From a virus: a stretch of DNA of 28,318 nt. Location of the stretch: positions 1 through 28,318 of the IMG/VR virus record IMGVR_UViG_3300030116_007618; one strand, given 5' to 3'. The notes beneath the pieces are model-generated. The model was not told the origin of the DNA, made no database searches, and saw nothing but the letters and a program-made list of their open reading frames with translations. Positions within the stretch are counted from its first letter, which is position 1. Each line of letters starts with the position of its first letter. A program made the position numbers and the translations under genes. Below are positions 16,044 through 24,496 of this stretch, in pieces.

Positions 16044-16597
16044 TGGCGAATAGTGCATTTGTTGAATTAGCTCATGTTGAAGTTACTTCTAATGTAACAG
16101 CAGTTGATTTACCGAACTGTATGAGTGATACATATATGAATTACTATGTTGTTGCAAGTAATGTAACTTTGAATGGAGATGGTGGTTTCACTATTACAGG
16201 CAAAGTTAGTAATACTGCTAAAAGTGCAAATGAGTGTAATTATGCAGGCAGGTTTTCTGATATGGGAAGCGTTATGCAGAGAGCAATTACATCAACTTAT
16301 TCTGGGCCACTTCCACATATTATGATCCAAAGAAATTATAATTTCCAATCTGGATTGACTGGAAATCGTGCAATCCTAGAAGGATATTTATTCAATGTAA
16401 GAAGTTCATCTCACAATAAATATGCAATTTTTAATAGCATGCACGGAACAAGTAATACTTCTGACAGATTTTGGCGTTATCGAATGCAATCAGAGGACGA
16501 TAGCACTAATGTTTATGATGGATTATATTGTGCAACTTTAGGAGCTAGCCATTTTACAGGTGGCAAATTTACAGTTTTTGGAATTAGGCAAAGTTAG
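16043..16597 (+). CDS. tail tip / receptor-binding candidate 3
   Basis: A 184-residue protein (MANSAFVELAHVEVTSNVTAVDLPNC..., ending TGGKFTVFGIRQS). Predicted strands and the terminal F-V-F-G-I motif parallel the two preceding ORFs. It contains several Tyr-, Asn- and Ser-rich loops. As the last member of the tandem set before the small chaperone-like ORF it may be the distal-most fibre or tip protein. Confidence 0.55.
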   Translation: MANSAFVELAHVEVTSNVTAVDLPNCMSDTYMNYYVVASNVTLNGDGGFTITGKVSNTAKSANECNYAGRFSDMGSVMQRAITSTYSGPLPHIMIQRNYNFQSGLTGNRAILEGYLFNVRSSSHNKYAIFNSMHGTSNTSDRFWRYRMQSEDDSTNVYDGLYCATLGASHFTGGKFTVFGIRQS

Positions 16598-16609
16598 GAA
16601 AGGAAAAAT

Positions 16610-16912
16610 ATGGCAACATTAGAAGAATTTGTTGAACAAGTTACTGCTGAAGTTGAAGCTGAAAAACCATTATTTATGGCAAATGGCGAAGATAAGGTAG
16701 AATTTACTGATGCAGATTATGATTGGTTGATTAATTCAAGAGCAAGTACGTTATTTTGGGAACAAGAAAACGGTTGGAAAATTGCAAGACAAGAAGCGTA
16801 TGGATCACTTGAAGAACAAATGGATATGCAATATTGGGACGCAGTCAATAGCACTACTACTTGGCAAGATCATATAGCAAAAGTCAAAGCCGATAATCCA
16901 AAACCAAGTTAA
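16610..16912 (+). CDS. tail fibre assembly chaperone-like protein
   Basis: A 100-residue acidic protein preceded by GGAAAGG. The C-terminal half (ARQEAYGSLEEQMDMQYWDAVN, then TTTWQDHIAKVKADNPKP) matches a motif that recurs at the ends of phage fibre operons: R-AYgSLeEQ-DM-YwD--N-TT-W---I--VK--NPKP. The role as a fibre chaperone or small virion protein is inferred from position. It ends the structural block; a new promoter follows. Confidence 0.6.
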   Translation: MATLEEFVEQVTAEVEAEKPLFMANGEDKVEFTDADYDWLINSRASTLFWEQENGWKIARQEAYGSLEEQMDMQYWDAVNSTTTWQDHIAKVKADNPKPS

Positions 16913-16938
16913 TTAAAAAACTTAAATTTTGTCATAAA

Positions 16939-16951
16939 GTTAGTATATAAT
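16939..16951 (+). promoter_or_regulatory. promoter box GTTAGTATATAAT
   Basis: The 13-mer GTTAGTATATAAT ends in a perfect TATAAT and recurs identically at 25463-25475, also just upstream of a gene block. A TTGTCA at 16929-16934 is only 11 bp from the -10, so it is not a normal -35. An AGGAGGG ribosome-binding site follows before the ATG at 16972. Confidence 0.55.
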
Positions 16952-16971
16952 ACTTTATAACAGGAGGGCTT

Positions 16972-17214
16972 ATGTCACTTAAAGAGTTCAGTAATGCTTA
17001 TAATGGTAGATTAACTGGCAAATCTAGTTTTTTGCATAAAAATCCAAAAGTATTAAAAGAAACAAAAAAACTTTTAAAAGAAGCAGAAAACATAAATATG
17101 AACGATACGGCTGTTGCTATTTATATGGTCCAAAATATACCAGAGCTTAAAAATCATTCGCATAATACAGTTAGAAAATGGTTTAAAGATGTTCGATTAG
17201 GTTTATATGAGTGA
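16972..17214 (+). CDS. small helix-turn-helix-like protein
   Basis: An 80-residue basic protein. Residues 45-75 (TAVAIYMVQNIPELKNHSHNTVRKWFKDV) look like a DNA-binding helix-turn-helix in which NTVRKWFKD is the recognition helix. It overlaps the metallophosphoesterase start by 8 nt, so the pair is probably co-translated. It could be a site-recognition partner for that enzyme or a local regulator. Identification of the HTH is by eye. Confidence 0.55.
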   Translation: MSLKEFSNAYNGRLTGKSSFLHKNPKVLKETKKLLKEAENINMNDTAVAIYMVQNIPELKNHSHNTVRKWFKDVRLGLYE

Positions 17215-18412
17215 ATTAGAAAAATATAAAAAAACTTACACTGATAAAAAACCTAGAAAAAAAAAGATAAAAATAGAACATCCTCCTCGATTCAAACCTG
17301 GCTTTAAATTTAGTGAAAAAACTAATTCAGGCGAAATAGTTTCAGAGCCACAAAAAACAAATAAAATTAATTGGCAAGAGCAGCTTTATGATTATTTTGG
17401 AGACGAAGCTGAAAATTATTCTGTTGTACCTGGAACAGCCGAAATAAGATTTTGGGACACAAATATGGGTGCTGGAGATGTGCAAAGGATGTATTATTTC
17501 AAAGCAAAAATTGTTTCTAATAAAAATTATATGGTTGATAATGATTTTCAAAAATTATTAAAAGAAGCCGGAAAGAAAACTGTTGCAAAAAAACAAACAA
17601 AAAAAATAGACGAAACTTTTGTTATTGTTTTAAGTGACTGGCAAATAGGCAAAAAAGGATCAGCTAAAACTATTGAAAGATTTAATGAAGCTATTCCTAA
17701 AATAAAACAACAAATAAAGTTATTGAAAAAAAACAATAATATAAATCAAATATTATTTGCTGGAGTAGGTGACATAGTCGAAGGCTGTTCTGGCTATTAC
17801 GATATGATGGAATATTCTGTTGAAATGGATTATCGACAACAACAAAAAGTAGCAAGACGTATGGCATATAAATTAATAAAAGAAACTCTTCCTTTATTTG
17901 ATAATGGCATAGCCGCTTTTATAGGAGGAAATCATGGTGAATATAGAAAAGGAAATAAAGCGTTTACTTCATTTGGTGATAATAGAGATGTGCAACTAGC
18001 AGAAGAATTATATGAAATATTTAAAGAAGCGCCAGCTTATAAAGATAAATTACAATTTATAATTCCTGACAATGAATTGAGTTTGACTTTTGATGTTTCA
18101 AATATTACACTAAGCATAGTTCATGGCCACCAAATGAAGTCCGGAGTTAATGCTCAGGCTAAAGCTAAAAAATGGTTAAGTGATCAGTCATTAAGTAGAA
18201 ATGCTTTAGCTGACGCTGATGTTTTACTTATGGGACATTTTCATTTTTTTTCTGCTTATGAAACAAGTAATCGATTAATAATTCAAGCGCCTACTTTAGA
18301 TAGCGGATCAGAGTGGTTTGAAAATGTTTATGGTGATAAATCAGAGCCAGGTATATTAACTTTAACTTTAGGCGGCAATAACAAATGGGACAATATCAAA
18401 ATTATAAGGTAA
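17207..18412 (+). CDS. calcineurin-like metallophosphoesterase
   Basis: A 401-residue protein. After a basic 135-residue N-terminus, the phosphoesterase motifs appear in order: SDWQIGKK (Asp144, with Gln146 in place of the usual His), GVGDIVEG (Asp189), GGNHGE (Asn242-His243), VHGHQ (His306/His308) and MGHFH (His344/His346). The Gln variant of motif I occurs in related actinophage proteins. Substrate unknown; nucleic acid or nucleotide phosphodiesters are plausible given the HTH partner. The C-terminus is TLGGNNKWDNIKIIR. Confidence 0.8.
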   Translation: MSELEKYKKTYTDKKPRKKKIKIEHPPRFKPGFKFSEKTNSGEIVSEPQKTNKINWQEQLYDYFGDEAENYSVVPGTAEIRFWDTNMGAGDVQRMYYFKAKIVSNKNYMVDNDFQKLLKEAGKKTVAKKQTKKIDETFVIVLSDWQIGKKGSAKTIERFNEAIPKIKQQIKLLKKNNNINQILFAGVGDIVEGCSGYYDMMEYSVEMDYRQQQKVARRMAYKLIKETLPLFDNGIAAFIGGNHGEYRKGNKAFTSFGDNRDVQLAEELYEIFKEAPAYKDKLQFIIPDNELSLTFDVSNITLSIVHGHQMKSGVNAQAKAKKWLSDQSLSRNALADADVLLMGHFHFFSAYETSNRLIIQAPTLDSGSEWFENVYGDKSEPGILTLTLGGNNKWDNIKIIR

Positions 18413-18418
18413 TATAAT
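18413..18418 (+). promoter_or_regulatory. leaderless-type -10 before the DUF5675-like gene
   Basis: A perfect TATAAT sits exactly 6 nt before the ATG at 18425. The nearest SD-like AAGG is about 16 nt upstream, too far to serve. Transcription starting at the A of the ATG is predicted. Confidence 0.6.
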
Positions 18419-18424
18419 AGCTTT

Positions 18425-19012
18425 ATGAAGTTAGACGTTGTAAGAACGCAATTTGGTAAAGACGCTACAAATGGCATGCTTTTTGTTGATGGAGTGTTCG
18501 AAGCTTTTACTCTTGAGGACGAAGTAAGAGATAAAAAAATAAAAGGTGAAACAGCTATTCCATTAGGCGAATATGAAATAAAGCTACGTACTGTTGGAGG
18601 TTTTCATTCAAAATATACTGAAAGGTATGGAGCAGCTTTTCATAAAGGAATGTTAGAATTACAATCTGTCCCTGGGTTTCAGTATATCCTCATACACACC
18701 GGAAATTCTGATTCGCATACTGCGGGATGTCTTCTCATTGGAGAAACTCAACAAGACTTAGATAAAGGTAAAGATGGTTTTATAGGCGGATCAGGTGACG
18801 CTTATAAAAAGTTTTATCCTAAAGTTAGAGACGCTTTAATAGCTAGAGAAAAAGTAACTATTAAATATTCAAATATAAATTTAGATTCAAATGAACTTAG
18901 CAATAAACAAACTGATGACGTTATGCTAACTAAACTTGTTGATGATAAATTTAACAAAATTATTAAAGAGTTGAATGCTCTTAAAACTATTCAATTAAAT
19001 AAAATACAATAG
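18425..19012 (+). CDS. DUF5675-like protein, possible lysis or wall-active enzyme
   Basis: A 195-residue protein. Residues 1-145 show the family plan: R-QFG-DAT-GMLFVDG-FEAFTLEDE, then ETAIPLGEYEIKLR, then FQYILIHTGNSDSHTAGCLLIGE. The IHTGN...H-AGCLL segment resembles the His/Cys centre of L,D-transpeptidase-like folds, but catalysis is not established. Residues 150-195 form a Lys-rich helical tail. Position directly before holin candidates suggests the lysis module. Expression appears leaderless. Confidence 0.6.
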   Translation: MKLDVVRTQFGKDATNGMLFVDGVFEAFTLEDEVRDKKIKGETAIPLGEYEIKLRTVGGFHSKYTERYGAAFHKGMLELQSVPGFQYILIHTGNSDSHTAGCLLIGETQQDLDKGKDGFIGGSGDAYKKFYPKVRDALIAREKVTIKYSNINLDSNELSNKQTDDVMLTKLVDDKFNKIIKELNALKTIQLNKIQ

Positions 19013-19019
19013 AGGTTAT

Positions 19020-19160
19020 TTGAAAATAAATTGTCCAAGATGTCAAGAACAATTGGAATATATTGATCAGTCTTTTATTTGCATGAACAACAAATGTAGC
19101 GCTTATAAAAAAGTACAAATATCAAATAAAAGAACTGAAGACCAACTAGGCTTAAAATAA
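19020..19160 (+). CDS. small zinc-ribbon protein
   Basis: A 46-residue ORF starting at TTG with AGAGG upstream. It has CPRC at residues 5-8 and a second pair formed by Cys21 and Cys26 (CMNNKC), consistent with a small zinc ribbon. It lies between the DUF5675-like gene and the holin candidate with short spacing. Function unknown; the ribbon could bind nucleic acid or another protein. Confidence 0.55.
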   Translation: MKINCPRCQEQLEYIDQSFICMNNKCSAYKKVQISNKRTEDQLGLK

Positions 19161-19177
19161 TTATGAAAGGAAAAATA

Positions 19178-19393
19178 TTGAACACTAAAAAAGATTGGAA
19201 AGCCTATTGGAAGTTTATGTTTGCAAAAGCTTTTCGTACTGGTTTGCAATCAGCCATCTCTTTGTGGTTAGCAAATTCGACCGGGATTATTGACGCGGCT
19301 GCGCTTGAGCTAATTGGTTGTGCATTTTTAACCTCATTCATTACGGTTTTACAGCACGCCTTAGAACAGTATAAACCTAAAGAAACTTTTTAA
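19178..19393 (+). CDS. putative holin (r1t-like)
   Basis: About 71 residues from a TTG at 19178, chosen because AAAGGA sits at good spacing; an in-frame ATG at 19163 lacks a ribosome-binding site. WKAYWKFMFAKAFRTGLQSAISLWLANS and a second hydrophobic helix (LELIGCAFLTSFITVLQHALEQ) resemble r1t-type holins, which form pores that release endolysin. The C-terminus is charged. The DUF5675-like and XhlA-like neighbours support a lysis cassette. Confidence 0.6.
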   Translation: MNTKKDWKAYWKFMFAKAFRTGLQSAISLWLANSTGIIDAAALELIGCAFLTSFITVLQHALEQYKPKETF

Positions 19394-19426
19394 ATATCAT
19401 AAAAATTTAGCATATTTGCTATATGG

Positions 19427-19432
19427 TAATAT
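19427..19432 (+). promoter_or_regulatory. leaderless-type -10 before 19439
   Basis: TAATAT is followed by 6 nt and the ATG at 19439, with no usable Shine-Dalgarno. A second -10-like element (TTGCTATAT at 19416-19424) lies just upstream. The geometry repeats that at 18425, 27238 and 13595. Confidence 0.5.
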
Positions 19433-19438
19433 TGAGAT

Positions 19439-19629
19439 ATGTCTCATGATAAACCTAATGGCCTAACTCAAAAAGAGTTAAGTTTACTTATTTTAGAAGG
19501 CCAACAACAAATTAATGAAAGAATTGATCAACTTCACGAAAAAGTAAATCAAAAAATTTCAAGAGCTGAATTAAGCGGCTGGCTTGTTGCAGTTTCTGCT
19601 TTAGTAGTTTTAATTCAAGCCGTTATGTA

Positions 19630-19630
<1 letters not shown>
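19439..19630 (+). CDS. XhlA-like coiled-coil membrane protein
   Basis: A 63-residue protein. An amphipathic coiled coil (residues 10-45, LILEGQQQINERIDQLHEKVNQ) precedes one C-terminal transmembrane helix (SGWLVAVSALVVLIQAVM). This plan matches haemolysin XhlA-type accessory lysis proteins that work with a holin, though such helices are not specific. The stop overlaps the start of the large secreted protein as TAATG, tying that gene to the lysis cassette. Confidence 0.55.
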
Positions 19631-21554
<1,924 letters not shown>

Positions 21555-21558
<4 letters not shown>

Positions 21559-21737
21559 TAAAAAAAATATTAGATTATTTAGTAATAGCATTTAAAGAAA
21601 CTTTAAATCTTTTATGGACCCTTGTGGGATTAGTGATCGCCACGCTTACGTTAACTGGTACAGCTCAACAAATAACAGGCGTAGCTACTTTAATTACTTT
21701 AATAATATGGCTATTAACTATAAAATTTAGAGCATGA
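21555..21737 (+). CDS. small membrane protein
   Basis: A 60-residue protein starting at TTG, with AGGAAAA upstream and overlapping the previous stop. Two hydrophobic helices (LLWTLVGLVIATLTLTG and GVATLITLIIWLLTI) with a short hairpin and a positive C-terminus (KFRA) could make a second holin-like or envelope protein. It follows the secreted protein without a gap and its stop overlaps the next tiny ORF. Confidence 0.65.
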
Positions 21738-21832
21738 AAACAAAAAAAAGTTGTTATATAGGTAAAAATAAAAATGGAACACATATTTCAATATGTAATT
21801 GTAAATATGGCGATAAAAGCCATATAGGCTAA
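21734..21832 (+). CDS. 32-residue Cys-containing ORF
   Basis: The start overlaps the preceding stop as ATGA. The product is MKTKKSCYIGKNKNGT plus ISICNCKYGDKSHIG, with Cys7, Cys21 and Cys23 and a lysine-rich N-terminus. It is the last rightward ORF before the convergent gene. No family recognised; coupling is the main support. Confidence 0.4.
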   Translation: MKTKKSCYIGKNKNGTHISICNCKYGDKSHIG

Positions 21833-21925
21833 CCTGGAGCTAAATAAAGCTAATTAGCTAATTGCTAGACTGAGTGAAGCAGCTAACTATTAAACCCCTA
21901 TATGGAGCTCTATATAGCCTCTATA
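21833..21925. promoter_or_regulatory. palindrome-rich region between convergent genes
   Basis: Holds AGCTAATTAGCT (21848-21859, perfect palindrome), TTAGC-taat-TGCT pairing with AGCA-GCTAA across a short loop, and CTATATGGAGCTCTATATAG (21898-21917), a 20-bp palindrome with one G-T pair. It may act as a bidirectional terminator for the rightward late genes and the leftward gene, or as a protein-binding site. No long U-tract is present. Confidence 0.5.
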
Positions 21926-22159
21926 TTACCAATTTTGTGGCGGAAAAAATTTGCCGTCATCTGGATAATTATCGCCATCTGTTCTTTTGAGATCATCTTG
22001 AATTTTTTGAATTGATTCGTCTAAGCCATTTATTCTTCTAATAAATTCTTTTTCGGCTTTTTCGAATTTAATTCTTGCTTGAACTTTAAGCTCTATATGG
22101 TGCTTTAAGTTAGTTTTTAAGATGTCCTCCATAGTTGGATTATTTCGAAATTCAACCAT
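21926..22159 (-). CDS. leftward small coiled-coil protein
   Basis: A 77-residue protein, the only supported minus-strand gene. The start at 22159 (MVEFRNNPTMEDIL...) has AAAGGAGG at ideal spacing on the minus strand; an earlier in-frame ATG would lie upstream of that site. Residues 14-60 form a charged helix or coiled coil (KHHIELKVQARIKFEKAEKEFIRRINGLDESIQKI). The tail is hydrophilic (DGDNYPDDGKFFPPQNW). No helix-turn-helix is obvious, so a repressor role is not supported. It is divergent from the early block. Confidence 0.75.
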   Translation of the reverse strand: MVEFRNNPTMEDILKTNLKHHIELKVQARIKFEKAEKEFIRRINGLDESIQKIQDDLKRTDGDNYPDDGKFFPPQNW

Positions 22160-22180
22160 TTGTCCTCCTTTCATAAAATA

Positions 22181-22189
22181 ATTATATCA
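22181..22189 (-). promoter_or_regulatory. leftward extended -10 promoter
   Basis: On the minus strand TGATATAAT forms a perfect extended -10, about 20 nt upstream of the start at 22159 with GGAGG between. It lies back-to-back with the rightward early promoter; the two control regions overlap within about 40 bp. Confidence 0.6.
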
Positions 22190-22195
22190 TAAAGG

Positions 22196-22223
22196 TTTAC
22201 AAAATAATTATTATTATTATAAT
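22196..22223 (+). promoter_or_regulatory. early rightward promoter, nearly leaderless
   Basis: TTTACA (22196-22201; 5 of 6 to TTGACA), a 16-bp spacer and TATAAT (22218-22223), the best two-box promoter in the window. The first ATG is at 22233, only 9 nt after the -10, and no Shine-Dalgarno exists, so the transcript has a leader of 0-3 nt. Confidence 0.65.
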
Positions 22224-22232
22224 TTATTAATA

Positions 22233-22403
22233 ATGACTAATATTTATACAAATAAATATAACTTAGAAATTACTTTATTTAATGAAGCTGGATCAGAAAA
22301 AGAAGCAGCAGAAAAAGCATTAAGACAATTAAGTAATATTCAAGTTAACTTAAGTAATGACTTTACAAGAACAAGTTTATTGCTTAAAGATACGGAGGAA
22401 TAA
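22233..22403 (+). CDS. small early protein
   Basis: A 56-residue protein (MTNIYTNKYNLEITLFNEAGSEKEAAEKALRQLSNIQV...) that opens the early block directly behind a strong promoter. It predicts as a beta strand followed by a helix and another strand. Its end (KDTEE) carries the GGAGG ribosome-binding site of the next gene and overlaps it as TAATG. No family recognised; first-gene position and small size fit a host-takeover protein. Confidence 0.6.
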   Translation: MTNIYTNKYNLEITLFNEAGSEKEAAEKALRQLSNIQVNLSNDFTRTSLLLKDTEE

Positions 22404-22624
22404 TGCCTGATAAACCAGGACGTCCGGCAAATAGTTTGCCAACGGCTACTCATCTCTTAAATACGTTAGAAAGATATAAAAAAGAAACTGATATTATTGA
22501 TGATGATTTAACTTATAAAGAAATAAAACAAAGATTAAGTGTTCGAATTGTACAAGATCAATTAAGAAAAAGAAAAAAAAATAAAGAACAAGTAGAGAAA
22601 TGGAGGACAAAAAATGCTAAGTAA
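22403..22624 (+). CDS. small basic protein with GRP motif
   Basis: A 73-residue protein. DKPGRPANS near the N-terminus resembles the GRP core of AT-hook motifs, though it lacks the flanking Arg. The rest is a long basic helix (KRKKNKEQVEKWRTKNAK). It may bind AT-rich DNA; this is inference from composition. It overlaps both neighbours (TAATG upstream, 11 nt downstream) in the early operon. Confidence 0.6.
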   Translation: MPDKPGRPANSLPTATHLLNTLERYKKETDIIDDDLTYKEIKQRLSVRIVQDQLRKRKKNKEQVEKWRTKNAK

Positions 22625-22784
22625 TTTTGACATTAATGGCGACGGCATATTTAATGGATTTGAATTATTAAGTTATACAGTATTATTTATAATTTTGTAT
22701 TATTATTTAAGTAAGTGGCTGTACAATAAATTCAATTTTTGGTTTATGCCGAATCGAGAAGCATATAAGCAATATTGGAAATAA
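22614..22784 (+). CDS. small membrane protein with EF-hand-like loop
   Basis: A 56-residue protein starting after GGAGG. Residues 6-17 (DINGDGIFNGFE) fit the EF-hand loop pattern D-x-N-x-D-G-...-E, although position 8 is Phe where Ile, Leu or Val is usual. A single transmembrane helix follows (YTVLFIILYYYLSKWL). The C-terminus is aromatic and basic. A calcium-responsive envelope protein is possible; the loop could also occur by chance. It precedes the structured leader. Confidence 0.6.
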   Translation: MLSNFDINGDGIFNGFELLSYTVLFIILYYYLSKWLYNKFNFWFMPNREAYKQYWK

Positions 22785-22786
22785 AT

Positions 22787-22837
22787 AGCAGGACTGACGA
22801 GGCGGTTAGGAATTGTCCTCCGGCCGCCTTGCCTGCT
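22787..22837 (+). promoter_or_regulatory. structured 51-nt leader of the nucleotide-metabolism operon
   Basis: AGCAGG (22787-22792) pairs with CCTGCT (22832-22837). Inside, after a 5-nt bulge, CGAGGCGG (22798-22805) pairs with CCGCCTTG (22824-22831, one G-U), and AGGA/TCCT form the tip with a 4-nt loop. GGAGG starts 3 nt after the helix and serves the TTG start at 22851. It is strikingly GC-rich for this genome. It may control translation or protect the 5' end; a ligand-binding role is speculative. The same terminal pairing occurs at 25482-25504. Confidence 0.7.
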
Positions 22838-22850
22838 TAAGGAGGATAAT

Positions 22851-23483
22851 TTGGACATATATAATTTAGTTGTAGAGTTTCAAAAAAAAGTTTTAAACAA
22901 TAAACCATACTTTGATTTGCCTAACGATCAAGAATTTTTATTTATGGTAAATACACTTGAAGAAGAGCTACAAGAATTTAAAGATGGTTATAAAAATAAA
23001 AGTTACAATGAAATGGCTGACGCCCTGATCGATTTAATTTATTTTGCATTAGGTCATTCATTTAGAATGGGAATAAACTTTAATGATAATTTTTTACTAG
23101 TGCATAAAGCAAATATGCAAAAAATAAAAGCTAATACTAATCGAGGCGAAACAGACGCTAAAAAGCCTGAAGGTTGGCAAGAGCCAGAATATAAACCTTT
23201 AGTAAAAATGCCTCAATTATTTATCGACGCAGCAGAAGTGCAGCAAGAAAAAGATAAAGATTATAATAATAAAAATTCAAGAAAAGAATATTTTCCATTT
23301 GGCCTAAAAAGTTATATTCAAATGATTTGGATCAAAGTATTAAGAATGGTTAATGTTGTTGATAAAGATAAAGTATTTAATGAGCCACTTCACGACAGCA
23401 TAATCGATTTAGTTAATTATGCTTCATTTTTGTATGATGAAATTTATTATGATGAGTTAGATACAGAATTTGAAGAGGAATAA
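22851..23483 (+). CDS. MazG-like / DUF1599-like fusion protein
   Basis: A 210-residue protein from a TTG start with GGAGG. Residues 1-95 carry MazG-type metal ligands: TLEEELQEF (Glu38, Glu39, Glu42) and NEMADALIDL (Glu54, Asp57), suggesting dNTP or NTP pyrophosphohydrolase activity. Residues 120-200 (EKDKDYNN, EYFPFGLKSYIQMIWIKVLRMVN, EPLHDSIIDLVNYASFLYDEI) match the DUF1599 plan, a domain linked to nucleotide modification genes. The next gene, a dNMP-modifying enzyme homologue, overlaps by TAATG. Together they suggest control of the dNTP pool. Confidence 0.7.
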   Translation: MDIYNLVVEFQKKVLNNKPYFDLPNDQEFLFMVNTLEEELQEFKDGYKNKSYNEMADALIDLIYFALGHSFRMGINFNDNFLLVHKANMQKIKANTNRGETDAKKPEGWQEPEYKPLVKMPQLFIDAAEVQQEKDKDYNNKNSRKEYFPFGLKSYIQMIWIKVLRMVNVVDKDKVFNEPLHDSIIDLVNYASFLYDEIYYDELDTEFEEE

Positions 23484-24343
23484 TGACGCCTAGTAATACT
23501 ATATTAAATTTACAAAATGTTGCTTATCATAGAGGCGATTTAGGATTTAATAAAAGAACTAATCAAAATGTTAAAACTTTATATAATACTTCGCTTATGT
23601 ATTTTGATGATACAGATAAATTTTCAAATACTAATTTTTTTATAATGCCAGAAGGCCGTTGTGTATTTCCATATATAGCCGCTGCAGAATTATGCTGGGC
23701 ATTAACAGGCGAAAAAAATACTGCTTTAATAAAAAAATATTCTTCTATGTGGGACAAATTTTCAAATGAAAAAGGTGAAGTTGAAACGGCTTATGGTTAT
23801 AGAATGAGAAGACATTTTGGAAGAGATCAGTTATTTGAATTAATAGATTTATTAAATAAAGATAAATCAACAAGGCAGGGTTTAATAATGTATTGGGACC
23901 CGGTAACAGATGGGCTAATGAGTCAAGGCAGTGTAAAAAATGTACCTTGTCCGTTCGCTTGGCAAGTTAATATAACAAGTGAAAATGAATTACAATTAAC
24001 ATTATTTATGCGCTCAAGCGATTTAGTTGTAGGTTTGCCTTATGATTTTATGTTTTATGATCAATTAGCTTTAGCTTTAGCAAATGAATTAAAAATTAAA
24101 AAAAATAATATTGCTATATTTTCTGCTAACAGTCATTTGTATGAAGAGCATGAGCCAATAGTTATTCAACAATTAATGTTAGATGAAACAATTTTTTTGC
24201 CTAAATATTATTCTACAAAGTTTAGCTTAAGCGAAATAATGATTGATCCTGAAGCCTATATAGAAGAAATAAGAGGCCTTTGTTCGCCAGATGTAGAAAA
24301 AAGAAAAGAAATGTATAATCCTAAACCGGAGGTATTTGAATGA
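23483..24343 (+). CDS. thymidylate synthase family, likely dCMP-type
   Basis: A 286-residue homologue of ThyA. Conserved features are Glu69 (ELCW), Trp90-Asp91, Arg131, catalytic Cys156 (VPCPFAWQ), Arg177 and Asp180 (MRSSD), and His218/Tyr220 (SHLY). The key dUMP-recognising Asn of ThyA (Asn177 in E. coli, in GLPFN) is Asp188 here (GLPYD), in ungapped alignment from RSxD. Asp at this site is the hallmark of T4 dCMP hydroxymethylase, and an Asn-to-Asp mutation shifts thymidylate synthase toward dCMP. The substrate is therefore probably dCMP, with a methyl or hydroxymethyl product; unproven. A DHFR-like gene follows. Confidence 0.8.
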   Translation: MTPSNTILNLQNVAYHRGDLGFNKRTNQNVKTLYNTSLMYFDDTDKFSNTNFFIMPEGRCVFPYIAAAELCWALTGEKNTALIKKYSSMWDKFSNEKGEVETAYGYRMRRHFGRDQLFELIDLLNKDKSTRQGLIMYWDPVTDGLMSQGSVKNVPCPFAWQVNITSENELQLTLFMRSSDLVVGLPYDFMFYDQLALALANELKIKKNNIAIFSANSHLYEEHEPIVIQQLMLDETIFLPKYYSTKFSLSEIMIDPEAYIEEIRGLCSPDVEKRKEMYNPKPEVFE

Positions 24344-24480
24344 TTAATAAATATACAGTAATGATAAGAGGACATAAAACTTTATTTGCTAAAAGCGAAA
24401 AAGAAGCTTATGAATTAGTAGATAAAGATTTAAAAACAACTCATCCTAATTTTAATTTGAAAACTTATGTTGAACAATAA
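24340..24480 (+). CDS. 46-residue hypothetical protein
   Basis: Starts as ATGA over the previous stop, with GGAGG upstream. The product (MINKYTVMIRGHKTLFAKSEKEAYELVDKDL..., ending TYVEQ) looks like a short strand, helix and tail. It lies between the two folate-linked genes in the same operon. No family recognised. Coupling and ribosome-binding site support it as real. Confidence 0.6.
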   Translation: MINKYTVMIRGHKTLFAKSEKEAYELVDKDLKTTHPNFNLKTYVEQ

Positions 24481-24496
24481 AAAACACGAAATAAAT

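Noticed and set aside
16929-16951. TTGTCA with TATAAT as a standard two-box promoter
   Set aside because: Spacer is only 11 bp. Similar TTGT-N-N hexamers 10-11 bp before TATAAT at 74 and on the minus strand near 22200 look like coincidence in AT-rich DNA.
21926-22159. Leftward gene as a lysogeny repressor
   Set aside because: Position is suggestive, but the sequence is a charged coiled coil without helix-turn-helix, and no integrase is present.
22787-22837. Known riboswitch (THF or preQ1) before the folate-linked genes
   Set aside because: Too short for THF classes and lacks the preQ1 core; pairing alone does not identify a ligand.
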